Source: Martelella lutilitoris (GTDB taxonomy: Bacteria > Pseudomonadota > Alphaproteobacteria > Rhizobiales > Rhizobiaceae). Taken from it: DNA of 64,000 bases. The notes beneath the pieces are model-generated. The model made no database searches. It had not been told where the DNA came from and saw only the letters and a list, made by a program, of their open reading frames with translations. Within the stretch, counting starts at the first letter, position 1. The number at the start of each line of letters is the position of its first letter. Shown piece by piece: positions 8,013 through 18,594 of this stretch. A program made the position numbers and the translations under genes. The stretch covers positions 4,271,501 to 4,335,500 of the forward strand of contig NZ_CP066786.1 of the NCBI RefSeq assembly GCF_016598595.1, written 5' to 3'.

Positions 8013-8471
8013 ATGAGCCTGTTCAAAGTTCCCCACAAATCCTGGGTCGTTGTCTGCGACGGTTCGCGGGCGCTGTTTCTGGAAAATGGCGGCGATGCCG
8101 AGATCCTGAATCTCAGGGTGGAAGAGCGCTTCGCCCACGACGACGCGCCCTCGCGCGATATCGGCACCGACAAGCCCGGCCGCTCCCATTCCTCGGTCGG
8201 CAGCGGTCGCAGCGCCATGGAGGAAACCGACTGGCATGAACAGGCGGAGCAGGAATTTGTCAAACGGGTGGCCGAACGCCTCAACGCCCTCGTCTATGAC
8301 AAGACGATCGAGGACTATGTCCTGATCGCCCCGCCGGCGGCAATCGGTGCGCTCCGCCCCCATCTCAAGTCCGAGACAAGCGGGGCAATGCGCGAGGAAA
8401 TCCAGAAGGAACTCGCCAACCAGTCGGTCGCCGATATCGAGAAGCACCTGACCAAATTGCGGGCCGCCTGA
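8013..8471 (+). CDS. Host attachment family protein
   Basis: 152 residues, soluble, no signal peptide. The pattern WVVVCDGSRALFLENGGDAE, a middle RDIGTDKPGRSHSSVGSGRSAMEE stretch (shortened here by splitting: RDIGTDKPGR then SHSSVGSGRS) and the end YVLIAPPAAIGALRPHL are typical of the family once linked to plant attachment in Agrobacterium. The fold resembles peptide-release-factor/VLRF1-like domains, and the true biochemical role is unsettled. The ATG has AAGAGGAGG upstream. Single gene, with a GC-rich inverted repeat without a T-run just after the stop. Confidence 0.8.
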   Translation: MSLFKVPHKSWVVVCDGSRALFLENGGDAEILNLRVEERFAHDDAPSRDIGTDKPGRSHSSVGSGRSAMEETDWHEQAEQEFVKRVAERLNALVYDKTIEDYVLIAPPAAIGALRPHLKSETSGAMREEIQKELANQSVADIEKHLTKLRAA

Positions 8472-8582
8472 GCCCGGATCGGCGGTTGCCGCGGGGCGGC
8501 GCTCGCCGCGCCCGGCCCGCGCAACTGCCGTCAGCAGCCGAAGGCTTCCGCGAAGATGCCAAAACGCCAGCTCGGAACCGAA

Positions 8583-8618
8583 ATGATTGATATCGATCAT
8601 CTTTTGATCGTATCAAAA
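8583..8618. promoter_or_regulatory. Two dyads upstream of the DeoR gene, candidate operator
   Basis: ATGATTGATATCGATCAT (8583-8600) is a near-perfect palindrome with one mismatched pair. TTTTGATCGTATCAAAA (8602-8618) has perfect 7-base arms around CGT. They lie 91-126 bases before the DeoR ATG in an AT-rich patch of otherwise GC-rich DNA. The most likely ligand is the DeoR-family repressor encoded next. Confidence 0.5.
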
Positions 8619-8708
8619 CAGTTCTCGGCCAAAAGTACGCACAAAATCTTGCATTTCTGATTCTTCTGGTTCATTTTCCGGGAATGGAATTCCGTACGGG
8701 AGGACGGA

Positions 8709-9494
8709 ATGGCGGAGTTGCACCGGCACCAGAAAATACTGGCCCTGCTTGCTGAGCACCCCTTTCTCTCGGTCACCGAACTGACCGACGCGACGGGCGT
8801 GTCCGCAGCGACCGTCCGGCGCGACATCGACAAGCTTGAGAAGGCAGGCTTCGGCCAGCGCGTGCATGGCGGCATCGCGGCCGAAAAGGGTCATCACGCC
8901 CGCCGCGCCATCCCCCTTCCCTTCATGGAAAACCGCGACATCGCGGTCGAGCAGAAACGGGCGATTGCGGCCGCCGCCTCGACGCTCGTGCGCGACGGCA
9001 CGTCGATCATCATTCACGGCGGCTCGACCTGCTTTCACTTCGGCATGGCCATTGCCCGGCGCAATCTCAGGGTCTTCACCCATTCCATGCCGCTCGCCGC
9101 CTATCTCGCCGAATATGGCGAATGCCAGCTGACCATCGGCGGCGGCGACCTGCACCGAGAGCCCGGCATCGTCTATGACCGGTTCGCCGACGAGCGCGCC
9201 TTCTATGCCTCGCAGTTCTTCGTCGGCGCGCTCGGCATTGAACGGCAAGGGCTGATGGAGACCAACCCGCTGCTGGTCCAGCTGACCCGCGATATGGCCG
9301 CCTTCGCCAACGAGATCATCGTCCTCGTCGACAGCCGCAAATTTGCCGAACGGACATCGACGCTGTCCCTACCCTTTGCCCAGATCCGCAGGCTGGTGAC
9401 CGATGACGGCCTCGCCGATGCCGATGCCCGCATGCTCGAGGAGGAAGGCGTCGATTATATCGTCGCCGCGCGAAAGGGAGAGACCGACGCATGA
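8709..9494 (+). CDS. DeoR-family transcriptional repressor
   Basis: 261 residues. N-terminal DeoR winged helix at about 5-60 ([36 protein letters not shown]), then the sugar-phosphate-sensing DeoRC domain, with the GGxT-like loop [12 protein letters not shown] and later [17 protein letters not shown] and LVDSRKF. Ribosome site GGAGGACGGA is next to the ATG. Its stop overlaps the ATG of the ABC ATPase (ATGA at 9491-9494), so it is the first gene of the sugar-import operon it presumably represses. The effector would be a phosphorylated sugar; no kinase is present here. Confidence 0.9.
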   Translation: MAELHRHQKILALLAEHPFLSVTELTDATGVSAATVRRDIDKLEKAGFGQRVHGGIAAEKGHHARRAIPLPFMENRDIAVEQKRAIAAAASTLVRDGTSIIIHGGSTCFHFGMAIARRNLRVFTHSMPLAAYLAEYGECQLTIGGGDLHREPGIVYDRFADERAFYASQFFVGALGIERQGLMETNPLLVQLTRDMAAFANEIIVLVDSRKFAERTSTLSLPFAQIRRLVTDDGLADADARMLEEEGVDYIVAARKGETDA

Positions 9495-11020
9495 CAGAGA
9501 CCTCACGCCCGGTTCTGGAAATGGAAGGGATTTCAAAGACCTTCGGGTCCGTGAAGGCCCTGGAGGATGTCGCGATCACCGCCCATGGCGGCGAGGTGCA
9601 CGCGCTGATGGGTGAAAACGGCGCCGGCAAATCGACCCTGATGAAGATCCTCTCCGGCGCCTATACGCCGGACAAGGGCGGCACCATCCTGGTCGGCGGC
9701 AAGCCTGTGCCGGAAGGCAACCCGAAGGCGGCCAAGGCCATGGGCGTTGCCGTGATCTACCAGGAGCTGTCGCTCGCGCCCAATCTGACGGTCGCCGAAA
9801 ACGTGTTCCTCGGCAATGAGCGCGCGCGCTCCGGTATCGTCAACCGCGCGGAGATGCGTTCGCGCACCGCGCCGCTGCTGAAGCGTCTCGGCGTCGACTT
9901 CTCCCCCTCGACAGTGGTCGGCAGCCTCTCGCTCGGCGAACGCCAGCTTGTCGAGATCGCCCGCGCCATGTCCACCAATGCGCAGATCATCGTCATGGAC
10001 GAGCCGACGACATCGCTGTCAAGCCGCGAGACCGAACGCCTGTTCGAGGTGATCGCCGCGCTCAAGGCCGACGGCATCGCCATCATCTACATCTCGCACC
10101 GCATGGAGGAGGTCTACCGCCTTGCCGACCGCTGCTCGGTGCTGCGCGACGGCAAGTATATCGGCACGCTTGACCGCGACGAGCTGAGCGCCGAACGGCT
10201 GATCTCGATGATGGTCGGTCGCGAGCTCTCGACCTTCTACAAGAAAGAGCATGTCGAGCGCGCCGAAAGCGCCGAAACGGTCCTCGAGGTGCGCAATATG
10301 AGCGCCGGCCGCAAGGTGCGCGATTGCTCCTTTTCCGTCCGGCGCGGCGAGGTGCTTGGCGTCTCCGGCCTTGTCGGCTCCGGACGCACCGAGCTTGCCC
10401 GGCTGATCTACGGCGCCGACAAGGCGACATCCGGCACGGTGCTGCTCGAAGGCCGGGAGGTGACCCCGCAAAGCCCGAGCGCCGCGCTTGACGCCGGCAT
10501 CGTCTATCTGACGGAAGACCGCAAGCAGCTCGGCCTGTTCCTCGACATGACGATTGCCGACAACATCAATATCTGCGTCATGGGCGAGGATTCGGGACCC
10601 GCCGGAACGCGCAACTTCAGGGCGGCGCGCAAGCGGGCGCGCGCCGAGTTCGAGAAACTGTCGATCCGCGCGCCCTCGCCTTTCGTCAATGTCGGTTCGC
10701 TGTCGGGCGGCAACCAGCAGAAGGTGCTGCTCGGACGGCTGCTGGAAGTCAAACCGAAAGTGATCATACTCGACGAGCCGACCCGCGGCGTCGATGTCGG
10801 CGCGAAATCCGAAATCTACCGGCTGATCGATGAACTGGCGCGCCAGGGTCTCGCCGTGGTGATGATCTCCAGCGAGTTGCCGGAAATCATCAATGTCGCC
10901 GACCGCGTCATCGTCATGCGCGAAGGCGAGATCGCCGGCGAGGTGACATCGTCGGACGGTGCGGCGATCGAACAGGAAGCAATCATGCGGCTTTCCACGG
11001 GAAGCGGGGCCGCTGCATGA
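9491..11020 (+). CDS. Ribose-type (CUT2) sugar ABC transporter ATP-binding protein
   Basis: 509 residues with two ATPase domains in tandem, as in RbsA/MglA/XylG. Domain 1 has Walker [10 protein letters not shown], signature LSLGERQ and Walker [13 protein letters not shown]. Domain 2 has the degenerate Walker [10 protein letters not shown], signature LSGGNQQKV and [13 protein letters not shown]. Cytoplasmic; powers the permease encoded next. Sugar not identifiable from sequence; no catabolic enzyme is in the operon. Confidence 0.93.
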   Translation: MTETSRPVLEMEGISKTFGSVKALEDVAITAHGGEVHALMGENGAGKSTLMKILSGAYTPDKGGTILVGGKPVPEGNPKAAKAMGVAVIYQELSLAPNLTVAENVFLGNERARSGIVNRAEMRSRTAPLLKRLGVDFSPSTVVGSLSLGERQLVEIARAMSTNAQIIVMDEPTTSLSSRETERLFEVIAALKADGIAIIYISHRMEEVYRLADRCSVLRDGKYIGTLDRDELSAERLISMMVGRELSTFYKKEHVERAESAETVLEVRNMSAGRKVRDCSFSVRRGEVLGVSGLVGSGRTELARLIYGADKATSGTVLLEGREVTPQSPSAALDAGIVYLTEDRKQLGLFLDMTIADNINICVMGEDSGPAGTRNFRAARKRARAEFEKLSIRAPSPFVNVGSLSGGNQQKVLLGRLLEVKPKVIILDEPTRGVDVGAKSEIYRLIDELARQGLAVVMISSELPEIINVADRVIVMREGEIAGEVTSSDGAAIEQEAIMRLSTGSGAAA

Positions 11021-11053
11021 AAGACGGCGCTGAAATGCCGAAGGAGGACATCT

Positions 11054-12037
11054 ATGACTGAGACGCAGAAGGGAGCGGCCGGCGGCCGGTCCTACCAGGT
11101 CGGCACGCTGATCAAGACGCTCGGCATGCTGCCGGTGCTGATCCTGCTGGCAATCGGATTCCAGCTCCTGACCGGCAAATTCTTGGGCGTCAACAATCTG
11201 TCGATCGTCATGCAGCAGGCCTCGATCAACATCGTGCTGGCGGCCGGCATGACCTTCGTCATCCTGACCGGGGGCATCGACCTTTCGGTCGGCTCGATCC
11301 TTGCGGCGTCCGCCATGGCGGCGGTGATCTTCTCGCTCAACCCGGCGCTCGGCTGGATCGGCGTGCCGGCAGGGCTGGCGCTTGGCCTGGTCTTCGGCCT
11401 TGCCAACGGCGCGCTGGTGGCGTTCCTGCGATTGCCGCCCTTCATCGTCACGCTCGGATCGCTGACGGCGGTGCGCGGCGTGGCCCGGCTGATGGGCAAT
11501 GACACGACGGTGTTCAACGCCGAACTGCCATTCGCGGTGATCGGCAACGGCGCGATCCTCGGCGTGCCGATCCTTGCCATCATCGCCCTTCTGGTCATTC
11601 TGATTTCCTGGTTCGTGCTGCGCCGCACGGTGCTCGGCACCTGGATCTATGCCGTCGGCGGCAACCAGGAGGCGGCACGGCTGACGGGCATCAAGGTGCC
11701 GCTTGTGCTGCTGTTCGTCTACGGCGTCTCCGGCCTGATGGCAGGGCTTGGCGGCGTCATGTCGGCGGCCAGGCTTTACGCGGCCAACGGCCTGCAACTC
11801 GGACAATCCTATGAGCTCGACGCAATCGCCGCCGTCATTCTGGGCGGTACCAGTTTCGTTGGCGGCGTCGGCTCGATCTGGGGCACGCTGATCGGTGCGC
11901 TGATCATCGCTGTCCTGTCGAACGGCCTGATCCTGACGGGAACGTCGGATATCTGGCAGTTCATCATCAAGGGCCTTGTCATTATCGCTGCCGTCACCCT
12001 CGACCGCTTCCGCGGCAAGGGTTCCGACAGGACGTAA
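11054..12037 (+). CDS. Ribose-type sugar ABC transporter permease
   Basis: 327 residues, about eight to ten hydrophobic segments, RbsC family. Family landmarks are FVILTGGIDLSVGSILA in the first third, AVGGNQEAARLTGI in the middle, and LGGTSFVGGVGSIWGTLIGA near the end. Ribosome site GGAGGA sits 7 bases before the ATG. Lies 33 bases downstream of the ATPase gene and before the binding-protein gene. Confidence 0.93.
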   Translation: MTETQKGAAGGRSYQVGTLIKTLGMLPVLILLAIGFQLLTGKFLGVNNLSIVMQQASINIVLAAGMTFVILTGGIDLSVGSILAASAMAAVIFSLNPALGWIGVPAGLALGLVFGLANGALVAFLRLPPFIVTLGSLTAVRGVARLMGNDTTVFNAELPFAVIGNGAILGVPILAIIALLVILISWFVLRRTVLGTWIYAVGGNQEAARLTGIKVPLVLLFVYGVSGLMAGLGGVMSAARLYAANGLQLGQSYELDAIAAVILGGTSFVGGVGSIWGTLIGALIIAVLSNGLILTGTSDIWQFIIKGLVIIAAVTLDRFRGKGSDRT

Positions 12038-12083
12038 AGGCCCTTCATTCACGCATGAAACGCAAAAACGCGGAGGAGCAACC

Positions 12084-13034
12084 ATGCATATTTCGAAGAA
12101 ACTTCTTCTTGGCGCGGCAGCGGCCATCGCCATGACGGCGTCCGGCGCGCAGGCGCAGGACAAGGAACTGAACAGCATCGGCATTTCCGTCGGCCTGCTC
12201 GGCAACCCGTTCTTCGTCGCCACCATCAAGGGCATCGAGGACCGCGCCCGCGAGATCAACCCCGATGTCGAGATCACCTCGGTCTCGGCCGATTACGACC
12301 TCAACAAGCAAGTGAGCCAGATCGATAACTTCATCGCCAAGGGCGTCGACATCATCATGCTGAACGCCGTGGACGACACGGCGATCGCTCCCGCCGTCAA
12401 CCGCGCCAAGAACGCCGGCATCACGATCGCCGCCTTCGACGTTTCCGCGCCGGGCGCTGACGTGACCGTGATGACGGATAATATCGCCGCCGGCCAGAAG
12501 GCCTGCCAGTACATCGTCGACGCGCTTTCCGGCGAAGGCAATGTCGCCATCATCAAGGGCCCGTCCTCCTCCTCGCTCAATGACCGTTTCACCGGCTGCA
12601 TGGAGGTGTTCGAGGCCAATGACGGCATCAATGTCGTTTCCAACGACCAGAACGGCCTAGCCGCGCGCGAAGGCGGCATGAACGTGATGCAGGGTCTGCT
12701 GACCCGTTTCTCCGATCTCGACGCGGTCTTCGGCGCCAATGACCCGATGGCGCTCGGCGCCCAGCTTGCCGCCAAGCAGCTCGGTCGCACCGACATCATC
12801 ATCACCGGCGTCGACGGCGCTCCGGATACGGAAAAGTCGCTGAAGGACCCGAACTCACTGCTGAAGGCATCCGCGTCCCAGGACCCTTACGTCATGGCCG
12901 GCGAGGCGCTTGAGCTTGGTTACAAGTTCTATCAGGGCGAGGATATCGAGGAGACCACGGTTCTGCTCGAGCCGCAGCTGATCACGGCGGACAATGTCGA
13001 CGAGTATCAGGGCTGGACGGCCGTTCGCGAGTAA
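12084..13034 (+). CDS. Periplasmic sugar-binding protein (ribose/LacI-type)
   Basis: 316 residues. Signal peptide MHISKKLLLGAAAAIAMTAS with cut after AQA. Mature protein has the two-lobe RbsB fold: IGISVGLLGNPFFVATIKGI at the start, IDNFIAKGVDIIMLNAVDD, and VFGANDPMALGA. I start at 12084, where GGAGGAG lies 5 bases upstream; the open frame upstream overlaps the permease gene. Last gene of the DeoR operon, followed by a strong terminator. Confidence 0.93.
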   Translation: MHISKKLLLGAAAAIAMTASGAQAQDKELNSIGISVGLLGNPFFVATIKGIEDRAREINPDVEITSVSADYDLNKQVSQIDNFIAKGVDIIMLNAVDDTAIAPAVNRAKNAGITIAAFDVSAPGADVTVMTDNIAAGQKACQYIVDALSGEGNVAIIKGPSSSSLNDRFTGCMEVFEANDGINVVSNDQNGLAAREGGMNVMQGLLTRFSDLDAVFGANDPMALGAQLAAKQLGRTDIIITGVDGAPDTEKSLKDPNSLLKASASQDPYVMAGEALELGYKFYQGEDIEETTVLLEPQLITADNVDEYQGWTAVRE

Positions 13035-13072
13035 GCCCGGACCCGCCCCGCACCCGCATTGAGACCTGAGAG

Positions 13073-13102
13073 GCGCGGCGGCTATTCCGCCGCGCCTTTT
13101 TC
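13073..13102 (+). terminator. Rho-independent terminator after the sugar-import operon
   Basis: Stem GGCGCGGCGG / CCGCCGCGCC (10 perfect pairs), loop CTATT, then TTTTT. It begins about 40 bases after the binding-protein stop codon. Confidence 0.9.
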
Positions 13103-13234
13103 GTGCCTGAGTCTCTCCTTCTTGATGCGCGTCAAGGTGGCGATTTCTTCTTTCCGCACACTGGACTTGAGCCGGTTTGCCGGTAAGCTCGCCGCAGGCG
13201 GGAGCCGGCGGCAATCGCCGCTGCGGGAGAGGCC

Positions 13235-13978
13235 ATGCAGGACCAGCAAACAGCCAAGACCGACGACAATCGCCGCAAGCCGATTTTTTCCGCGCGCGGC
13301 CTGGCGAAGGTCTATACGAGCGGCGAGGTCGAGGTGAAGGCGCTGGCCGGCGTCGACCTCGACCTCTTCGACGGCGAGATGGTGGTGCTGCTCGGCCCTT
13401 CGGGCAGCGGCAAGTCGACGCTTCTCAACATTGTCGGCGGGCTCGACCGGGCGAGCTCGGGTACGGTCCGGTTCCGCGACGAGATCATTTCCGATTATAC
13501 CGAATGGAAACTGACGCGCTATCGCCGCGCCCATGTCGGCTTCGTCTTCCAGTTCTACAACCTGATCCCGAGCCTGACGGCGCGCGAGAATGTGGCGCTG
13601 GTCGGGGCGATCTCGAAAAACCCGATGCCGCCCGAAGAGGCGCTGGAAATGGTCGGGCTGAAACAGCGGATGGATCATTTTCCGGCCCAGATGTCGGGCG
13701 GCGAGCAGCAGCGCGTCGCCATTGCCCGTGCCATTGCCAAACGGCCGGAGGTTCTCTTCTGCGACGAGCCGACCGGCGCGCTCGATTCGAAAACCGGCAT
13801 TCTCGTGCTCGAAGTGCTCTGCCGCATCAATGAGGAGCTCGGCGCCACCGTCGCCATCATCACCCACAATGCCGATATCCGCAGGATCGCCCATCGTGTC
13901 ATCACCTTCCGCGACGGCAAAATCGAGGGCACGGAGATCAACCAGGAGCGCCTGAACCCGGCGGAGATCCAATGGTAG
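13235..13978 (+). CDS. MacB/LolD-type ABC exporter ATP-binding protein
   Basis: 247 residues. Walker [11 protein letters not shown]-loop [17 protein letters not shown], signature MSGGEQQR and Walker [16 protein letters not shown]: the typical LolD/MacB/DevA motifs. GGAGAGG precedes the ATG by 2-3 bases. Its 3' end overlaps the permease gene by 7 bases, and the adaptor gene follows, giving the order ATPase-permease-HlyD. Such sets move lipids, peptides or antibiotics outward from the inner membrane. Substrate unknown. Confidence 0.9.
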   Translation: MQDQQTAKTDDNRRKPIFSARGLAKVYTSGEVEVKALAGVDLDLFDGEMVVLLGPSGSGKSTLLNIVGGLDRASSGTVRFRDEIISDYTEWKLTRYRRAHVGFVFQFYNLIPSLTARENVALVGAISKNPMPPEEALEMVGLKQRMDHFPAQMSGGEQQRVAIARAIAKRPEVLFCDEPTGALDSKTGILVLEVLCRINEELGATVAIITHNADIRRIAHRVITFRDGKIEGTEINQERLNPAEIQW

Positions 13979-16335
13979 CGATCCTCGACCGCAAGCTTCT
14001 GCGCGACGTGCGGCGTCTCTGGGCGCAGCTTCTGGCGGTGGCACTGGTTCTGGCCTGCGGCGTGGCTGTGCTGATCATGGCCGTCGGCGTCTACCGCTCG
14101 CTGATCGAGACGCGCGACACGTTTTATGACCGCTATCGCTTCGCCGATGTCTTTGCCACGGTGACCCGCGCGCCCGACCGGCTGGCCGAGGAGATACGGG
14201 CGATCGACGGGGTGTTGCGCGCCGATTTCCGTGTGGTCAAGCCCGCCATTCTCGACATTACCGGCATGCAGGCTCCGGCCGCCGCCACCGTGGTCTCGAC
14301 GCCCGACAGCGGCGAGCCGCTCTTAAACCGCGTCTATATCCGCGCCGGGCGCCTGCCCGACCCGAACCGCGTCGGCGAGGTGGCGGTTTCGGAAAATTTC
14401 GCCAAGGCGCACGGCTTTTCGCCCGGAGACCGTTTCGAGGCGCTGATGGACGGCAAGAAGCGCCGTCTCACCATCACCGCCATCGTTCTCTCGCCCGAAT
14501 ATGTCTACGCCATCGGCCCGGGCGACATGGTGCCGGACAATGCCCGCTACGGCATCCTCTATATGCCGGAAACCGTGTTTGACGGCATATTCGACATGGA
14601 CGGCGCGTTCAACGAGGTGGCGCTGCAACTCGGGCGCAACGCCAATGAGGACGCGGTGATCGAACGTCTTGACCACCTGCTTTCCCCTTATGGCGGCATC
14701 GGCGCCTATGGCCGCGACAGGCAGATTTCGAACGCCTTCGTCGACAGCGAACTGACGCAGTTGAAGGCCATGGCGGGGGTTCTGCCGCCAATCTTCCTCG
14801 GGGTTGCCGCCTTCCTCGTCAACATGGTGCTGTCGCGGATGATCGCGCTGGAACGCGAGCAGATCGGCCTGTTGAAGGCGCTCGGCTTTTCAAGCCCGGC
14901 CATCGCCGCGCACTATATCAAGCTGACGCTGGTGATCGTCATCATCGGCACGGCGATCGGCTTTGCGCTCGGCAGCTGGTGGGGCGTGGCGATGACCAGG
15001 CTTTACGTGCGCTTCTACACCTTCCCCTTCCTGGTGTTCGACTGGAGCCCGGACGTCTATCTCCTGGCGGGAGGCGTGGCCGCCGCAGCCGCTTTGGTCG
15101 GCGCGGCAAGGGTGATCTATCGCGCGGCCAGCCTGCCGGCCGCCGTTGCTATGCGCCCGCCCGAACCGGTGCGCTACCGGCAGCTTTCGCTCGGATTCCG
15201 GCTGCCGCGCCTGCTCTCCGAACTGACGATCATGGCGCTGCGCAATATCACGCGGTTTCCGGTGCGCGCGGCAATGACCGTGGTCGGCATCGCCATGCCG
15301 GTGGCGCTTCTGACGGTCGGCATGTCCACCTCCAATTCCATGGATGCGATGATCCGGGCGATCTTCTTCGACACGCAGCGCCAGGACGCAACAGTCAGCT
15401 TCACCGATGCACTCGCGCCCGAGGCGCTCATTTCGCTCGGCCGCCTGCCCGGCGTGATGCGCGCGGAAGGGTTTCGGTCCGAACCGGTGATCCTGCGCAA
15501 CGGCTACCTGGAAAAGCATCTGTCGATCAACAGCGCTGCAGGTTCCGACGATCTCTCCCGTGTGGTGGATCCGGATGCCGTACAGCTTTCCATTCCGCCA
15601 GACGGGCTGATGATCAGCGAGCGCGTGGCCGAAACGCTCGGCCTTTCCACCGGCGACATGGCCGAGGTCGAGCTCGTGACGCGAAACCATCGTCTCGTCG
15701 ACGTGCCGGTCACCTCGGTCGTGCAGAGCTTTCTGGGCCTGGCCGTCTTCATGGACGACGCGGCGCTCGACCATCTGGTCGGCGACGGCCGCCGGATTTC
15801 AGGCGCCAATATCGCCGTCGACGAGACCCGGCTTGCCGCTTTCTACGGCGCGGTAAAGGAAACGCCGAAGATTGCCGGCGTGGCGCTCAACCGGCTGTCG
15901 CTGGAAAATTTCCGCAAGACCATGCGGGAGAATATCGACATCATGTCGACCATCTATATCGCGCTTGCGGCCGTCATCACCTTCGGCGTCGTCTACAATT
16001 CCGCGCGTATTCTTCTGTCCGAGCGCGGCCGTGAGCTGGCAAGCCTCAGGGTGCTCGGGTTCTCCCGCGCGGAGGTCTCGCAGGTGCTGCTGGTGGAAAT
16101 CGCGGTGTTGATCACGCTCGCCCAGCCGATCGGCTGGTATCTCGGCTATTTCTTCGCCAAGCTGGTGATTTCGGGGTTTTCGAGCGACCTTTTCACCATT
16201 CCGTTCGTCGTCGATCTCGACAGCTATGCGCGCGCGTCGCTGGTGGTCGTCATCGCCGGCCTTTTGTCCGCGCTGGTCGTGCGCCGGCGGATCGACCGTT
16301 TCGATCTCGTCGAAGTGCTGAAAACGAGGGAGTAA
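13972..16335 (+). CDS. FtsX/MacB-type ABC exporter permease, duplicated core
   Basis: 787 residues. One membrane segment near the N-terminus ([20 protein letters not shown]), a periplasmic domain of about 220 residues, a three-segment FtsX block at about 265-390 (ending [14 protein letters not shown]), then a second copy of the same plan with periplasmic domain and FtsX block ending [19 protein letters not shown]. The duplicated layout gives about eight membrane segments in one chain, so one polypeptide may replace the usual permease dimer. Two large periplasmic domains suggest handling of a substrate at the outer leaflet of the inner membrane. Works with the ATPase before it and adaptor after it. 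Confidence 0.88.
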   Translation: MVAILDRKLLRDVRRLWAQLLAVALVLACGVAVLIMAVGVYRSLIETRDTFYDRYRFADVFATVTRAPDRLAEEIRAIDGVLRADFRVVKPAILDITGMQAPAAATVVSTPDSGEPLLNRVYIRAGRLPDPNRVGEVAVSENFAKAHGFSPGDRFEALMDGKKRRLTITAIVLSPEYVYAIGPGDMVPDNARYGILYMPETVFDGIFDMDGAFNEVALQLGRNANEDAVIERLDHLLSPYGGIGAYGRDRQISNAFVDSELTQLKAMAGVLPPIFLGVAAFLVNMVLSRMIALEREQIGLLKALGFSSPAIAAHYIKLTLVIVIIGTAIGFALGSWWGVAMTRLYVRFYTFPFLVFDWSPDVYLLAGGVAAAAALVGAARVIYRAASLPAAVAMRPPEPVRYRQLSLGFRLPRLLSELTIMALRNITRFPVRAAMTVVGIAMPVALLTVGMSTSNSMDAMIRAIFFDTQRQDATVSFTDALAPEALISLGRLPGVMRAEGFRSEPVILRNGYLEKHLSINSAAGSDDLSRVVDPDAVQLSIPPDGLMISERVAETLGLSTGDMAEVELVTRNHRLVDVPVTSVVQSFLGLAVFMDDAALDHLVGDGRRISGANIAVDETRLAAFYGAVKETPKIAGVALNRLSLENFRKTMRENIDIMSTIYIALAAVITFGVVYNSARILLSERGRELASLRVLGFSRAEVSQVLLVEIAVLITLAQPIGWYLGYFFAKLVISGFSSDLFTIPFVVDLDSYARASLVVVIAGLLSALVVRRRIDRFDLVEVLKTRE

Positions 16336-16339
16336 CCCA

Positions 16340-17545
16340 ATGGGAAAGTGGATCAGGAGAGGCCTTCTCGCCATCGTGGTGCTCGCCGTGATCAGCGGAT
16401 TCTATCTCGCCATGCGCGAAAAGCCGCTCCCCGTCGACGTGACGACGATCGCGTCCGGGCCGATGGAAGTTTCCATCCTGCAGGAGGGCAAGACGCGGGT
16501 GAAGGAGATCTACACCATCCACACGCCGATTGCCGGGCAGATGCTGCGCACCCGCTTTGACGAGGGCGATGCGGTGGAGGCAGGTAAAAGCGTGGTTGCC
16601 CGAATCCTGCCCTCGCAATCCGCCCTTCTCGATCCGCGCACGCGCGACGAATTGCGCGCCGCCCTCGATGCCGCGAAGGTGGCGGTCGCCATCGCCGAGG
16701 CCGAACGGGTGAAGGCGTCGGCCAATCTCGAGCAGGCCGACGACCAGCTCCGGCGCTATCGCAATCTCAGCCAGCGCGACACGATTTCCGCGATGGAACT
16801 GCAGCAGGCCGTCACCGCCGTGGACGTGGCGAAGGCCCAGCTCAATGCGGCCGAAGCCACGGTCTCGCTGCGCCAGGCGGAGCTGAAAGCGGCGGAGGCT
16901 CGGCTTTCCGAGCCGCGCGCGGCGCTTCTGGCAGACGAGGAGGACTGCTGCATCGACCTTACGGCCCCCGCCGACGGCGTCATCCTCGACATCTATGCCC
17001 GCAGCGCCCAGCCGGTGGCGATCGGCGCCAAGATCGCCGATATCGGCGACCCGCGTAATCTGGAAGCCGTGGTCGATCTTCTGTCGACGGACGCGGTCCA
17101 TATCCATGCCGGCACGAAGGCCGAGATCATCGACTGGGGCGGAGAGCCGGTTGCGGCAAACGTCCGACGCGTTGAACCCGCGGCCTATGAGAAGGTCTCC
17201 GCGCTCGGCATTTCCGAGCAGCGGGTCGACGCGATCCTCGATTTCGACACCGTGCCCGAAGGCCTCGGCAATGCCTTCCGCATCTATGCCCGTCTGGTAA
17301 TCTGGAAGGCCGACAATGTTACGCAGGTGCCGATCGCCGCGCTGTTCCGCTCCGGCAATGACTGGCAGGTCTTCAGGGTCGACGGCGACCGGGCCGTGAT
17401 CACGACCGTCGCGATCGGCCGGATGAACGACGAGACAGCCGAAGTGACCGGCGGGCTTGCCGTCGGCGATCAGGTGGTGCTGCATCCCAGCGACACTTTG
17501 TCGGACGGTTCGCCGGTGACGCTGAGGCGCGTGGAAACGCCGTGA
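16340..17545 (+). CDS. HlyD/MacA-type periplasmic adaptor protein
   Basis: 401 residues. One N-terminal membrane anchor (LLAIVVLAVISGFYLAM), a barrel/lipoyl half, an alpha-hairpin at about 95-195 rich in Ala, Glu and Lys with heptad character, the second lipoyl half (CIDLTAPADGVILDIYAR), then a beta-barrel and membrane-proximal domain. It should bridge the FtsX-type permease to an outer-membrane channel, none of which is encoded nearby. Four bases separate it from the permease gene. No terminator is obvious before the next gene. Confidence 0.88.
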   Translation: MGKWIRRGLLAIVVLAVISGFYLAMREKPLPVDVTTIASGPMEVSILQEGKTRVKEIYTIHTPIAGQMLRTRFDEGDAVEAGKSVVARILPSQSALLDPRTRDELRAALDAAKVAVAIAEAERVKASANLEQADDQLRRYRNLSQRDTISAMELQQAVTAVDVAKAQLNAAEATVSLRQAELKAAEARLSEPRAALLADEEDCCIDLTAPADGVILDIYARSAQPVAIGAKIADIGDPRNLEAVVDLLSTDAVHIHAGTKAEIIDWGGEPVAANVRRVEPAAYEKVSALGISEQRVDAILDFDTVPEGLGNAFRIYARLVIWKADNVTQVPIAALFRSGNDWQVFRVDGDRAVITTVAIGRMNDETAEVTGGLAVGDQVVLHPSDTLSDGSPVTLRRVETP

Positions 17546-17664
17546 TGCCACACCTGCATTGCCCCGGCGCATTGCTTGGCCTCTCCGCCTTGATCCCACT
17601 GCCATTTCGGCCTAATACTTTCCTTTATCGAATGCCGCATCTTGATGGATTATGAATTTCTGAA

Positions 17665-18594
17665 GTGTTGACGACCTTTGACATGGATGCGCTGCGCACC
17701 GTCGTGGTGGGAACGGACCTCGGCAGCTTTGCCCGGGCGGCGGTGCAGCTCGGCCGCTCGCAATCGGCCGTGAGCATGCATCTGAAAAAGCTGGAGCAAC
17801 AGACTGGCACCGTGCTTTTCAGGCGCAGCGGCCGCGGCCTCGTGCCGACCGAGGCGGGAGACGCCTTCATCGCCTATGCGCGCAGGATCATCGCCCTGAA
17901 TGACGAGGCCGCACTTTCGATGGGCGTTGCCGCGACGACGGCCTCCGTCCGCCTCGGCGTGCCGCAGGATTTCTTCGATGACGTGATGCCCGCGACGCTG
18001 AGCGCCTTCTCGAACGAGTACGACGCCGTGCATGTCGATATCCGCGCGGGCGAAAACCACAGCCTTGCCGAGGATGTCCGCACCGGTCGCCTTGACGCCG
18101 CAATCGCCTTCTTCGGCGCCGGCAGCCCTGCCGAAGGCGAGACGCTGTGCCGCCTGCCGATGCGCTGGCTGTCGACCGCCGATACGCTGGCGACGCTGCG
18201 GAGCGAACCGGTCCCGCTGGTGCTTTTCAACCATCCCTGTCTGTTCCGGCAGGCAGCGCTTGCCGCACTGGATAAAAGCCGGACGCGATGGCGCCCCGCC
18301 CTGACGACGCCGAGCCTTCCGGCCGTATGGTCGGCGCTGCGATCGGGTCTCGGCATTGCGGTGCGCACCGACCATGCCAGGCCGGAGGATATCGTCAGTG
18401 CCGGGAGGGAATGCGGCCTCCCGGAACTGCCGGCAATCGAACTGCGTCTCCTGCGCAGGCCGGATATTGCGCCCGTCGCCGACCGGCTGGCTGATATCCT
18501 GCGGCAGGAAACGCTGGAAAGGGTGACGGCCGGAAGCGACAGGCAACAGCCCGATGCGTTGTGCGCGGCGTCTGCGCACGCGAGGCACGCATGA
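17665..18594 (+). CDS. LysR-family transcriptional regulator
   Basis: 309 residues with a standard LysR winged helix at about 5-65 (LGSFARAAVQLGRSQSAVSM, then LFRRSGRGLVPTEAG) and an effector domain that is a little short. The start is uncertain: GTG at 17665, TTG at 17668 or ATG at 17683 (MDALRTVVV); none has a clear ribosome site. The stop overlaps the ATG of the Nudix gene (ATGA), so the two are co-translated. Target unknown. Confidence 0.85.
   Translation: MLTTFDMDALRTVVVGTDLGSFARAAVQLGRSQSAVSMHLKKLEQQTGTVLFRRSGRGLVPTEAGDAFIAYARRIIALNDEAALSMGVAATTASVRLGVPQDFFDDVMPATLSAFSNEYDAVHVDIRAGENHSLAEDVRTGRLDAAIAFFGAGSPAEGETLCRLPMRWLSTADTLATLRSEPVPLVLFNHPCLFRQAALAALDKSRTRWRPALTTPSLPAVWSALRSGLGIAVRTDHARPEDIVSAGRECGLPELPAIELRLLRRPDIAPVADRLADILRQETLERVTAGSDRQQPDALCAASAHARHA

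Noticed and set aside
10019..12277. A 752-codon open frame on the minus strand
   Set aside because: Shadow of the ribose-type importer genes on the plus strand; composition typical of an antisense frame.
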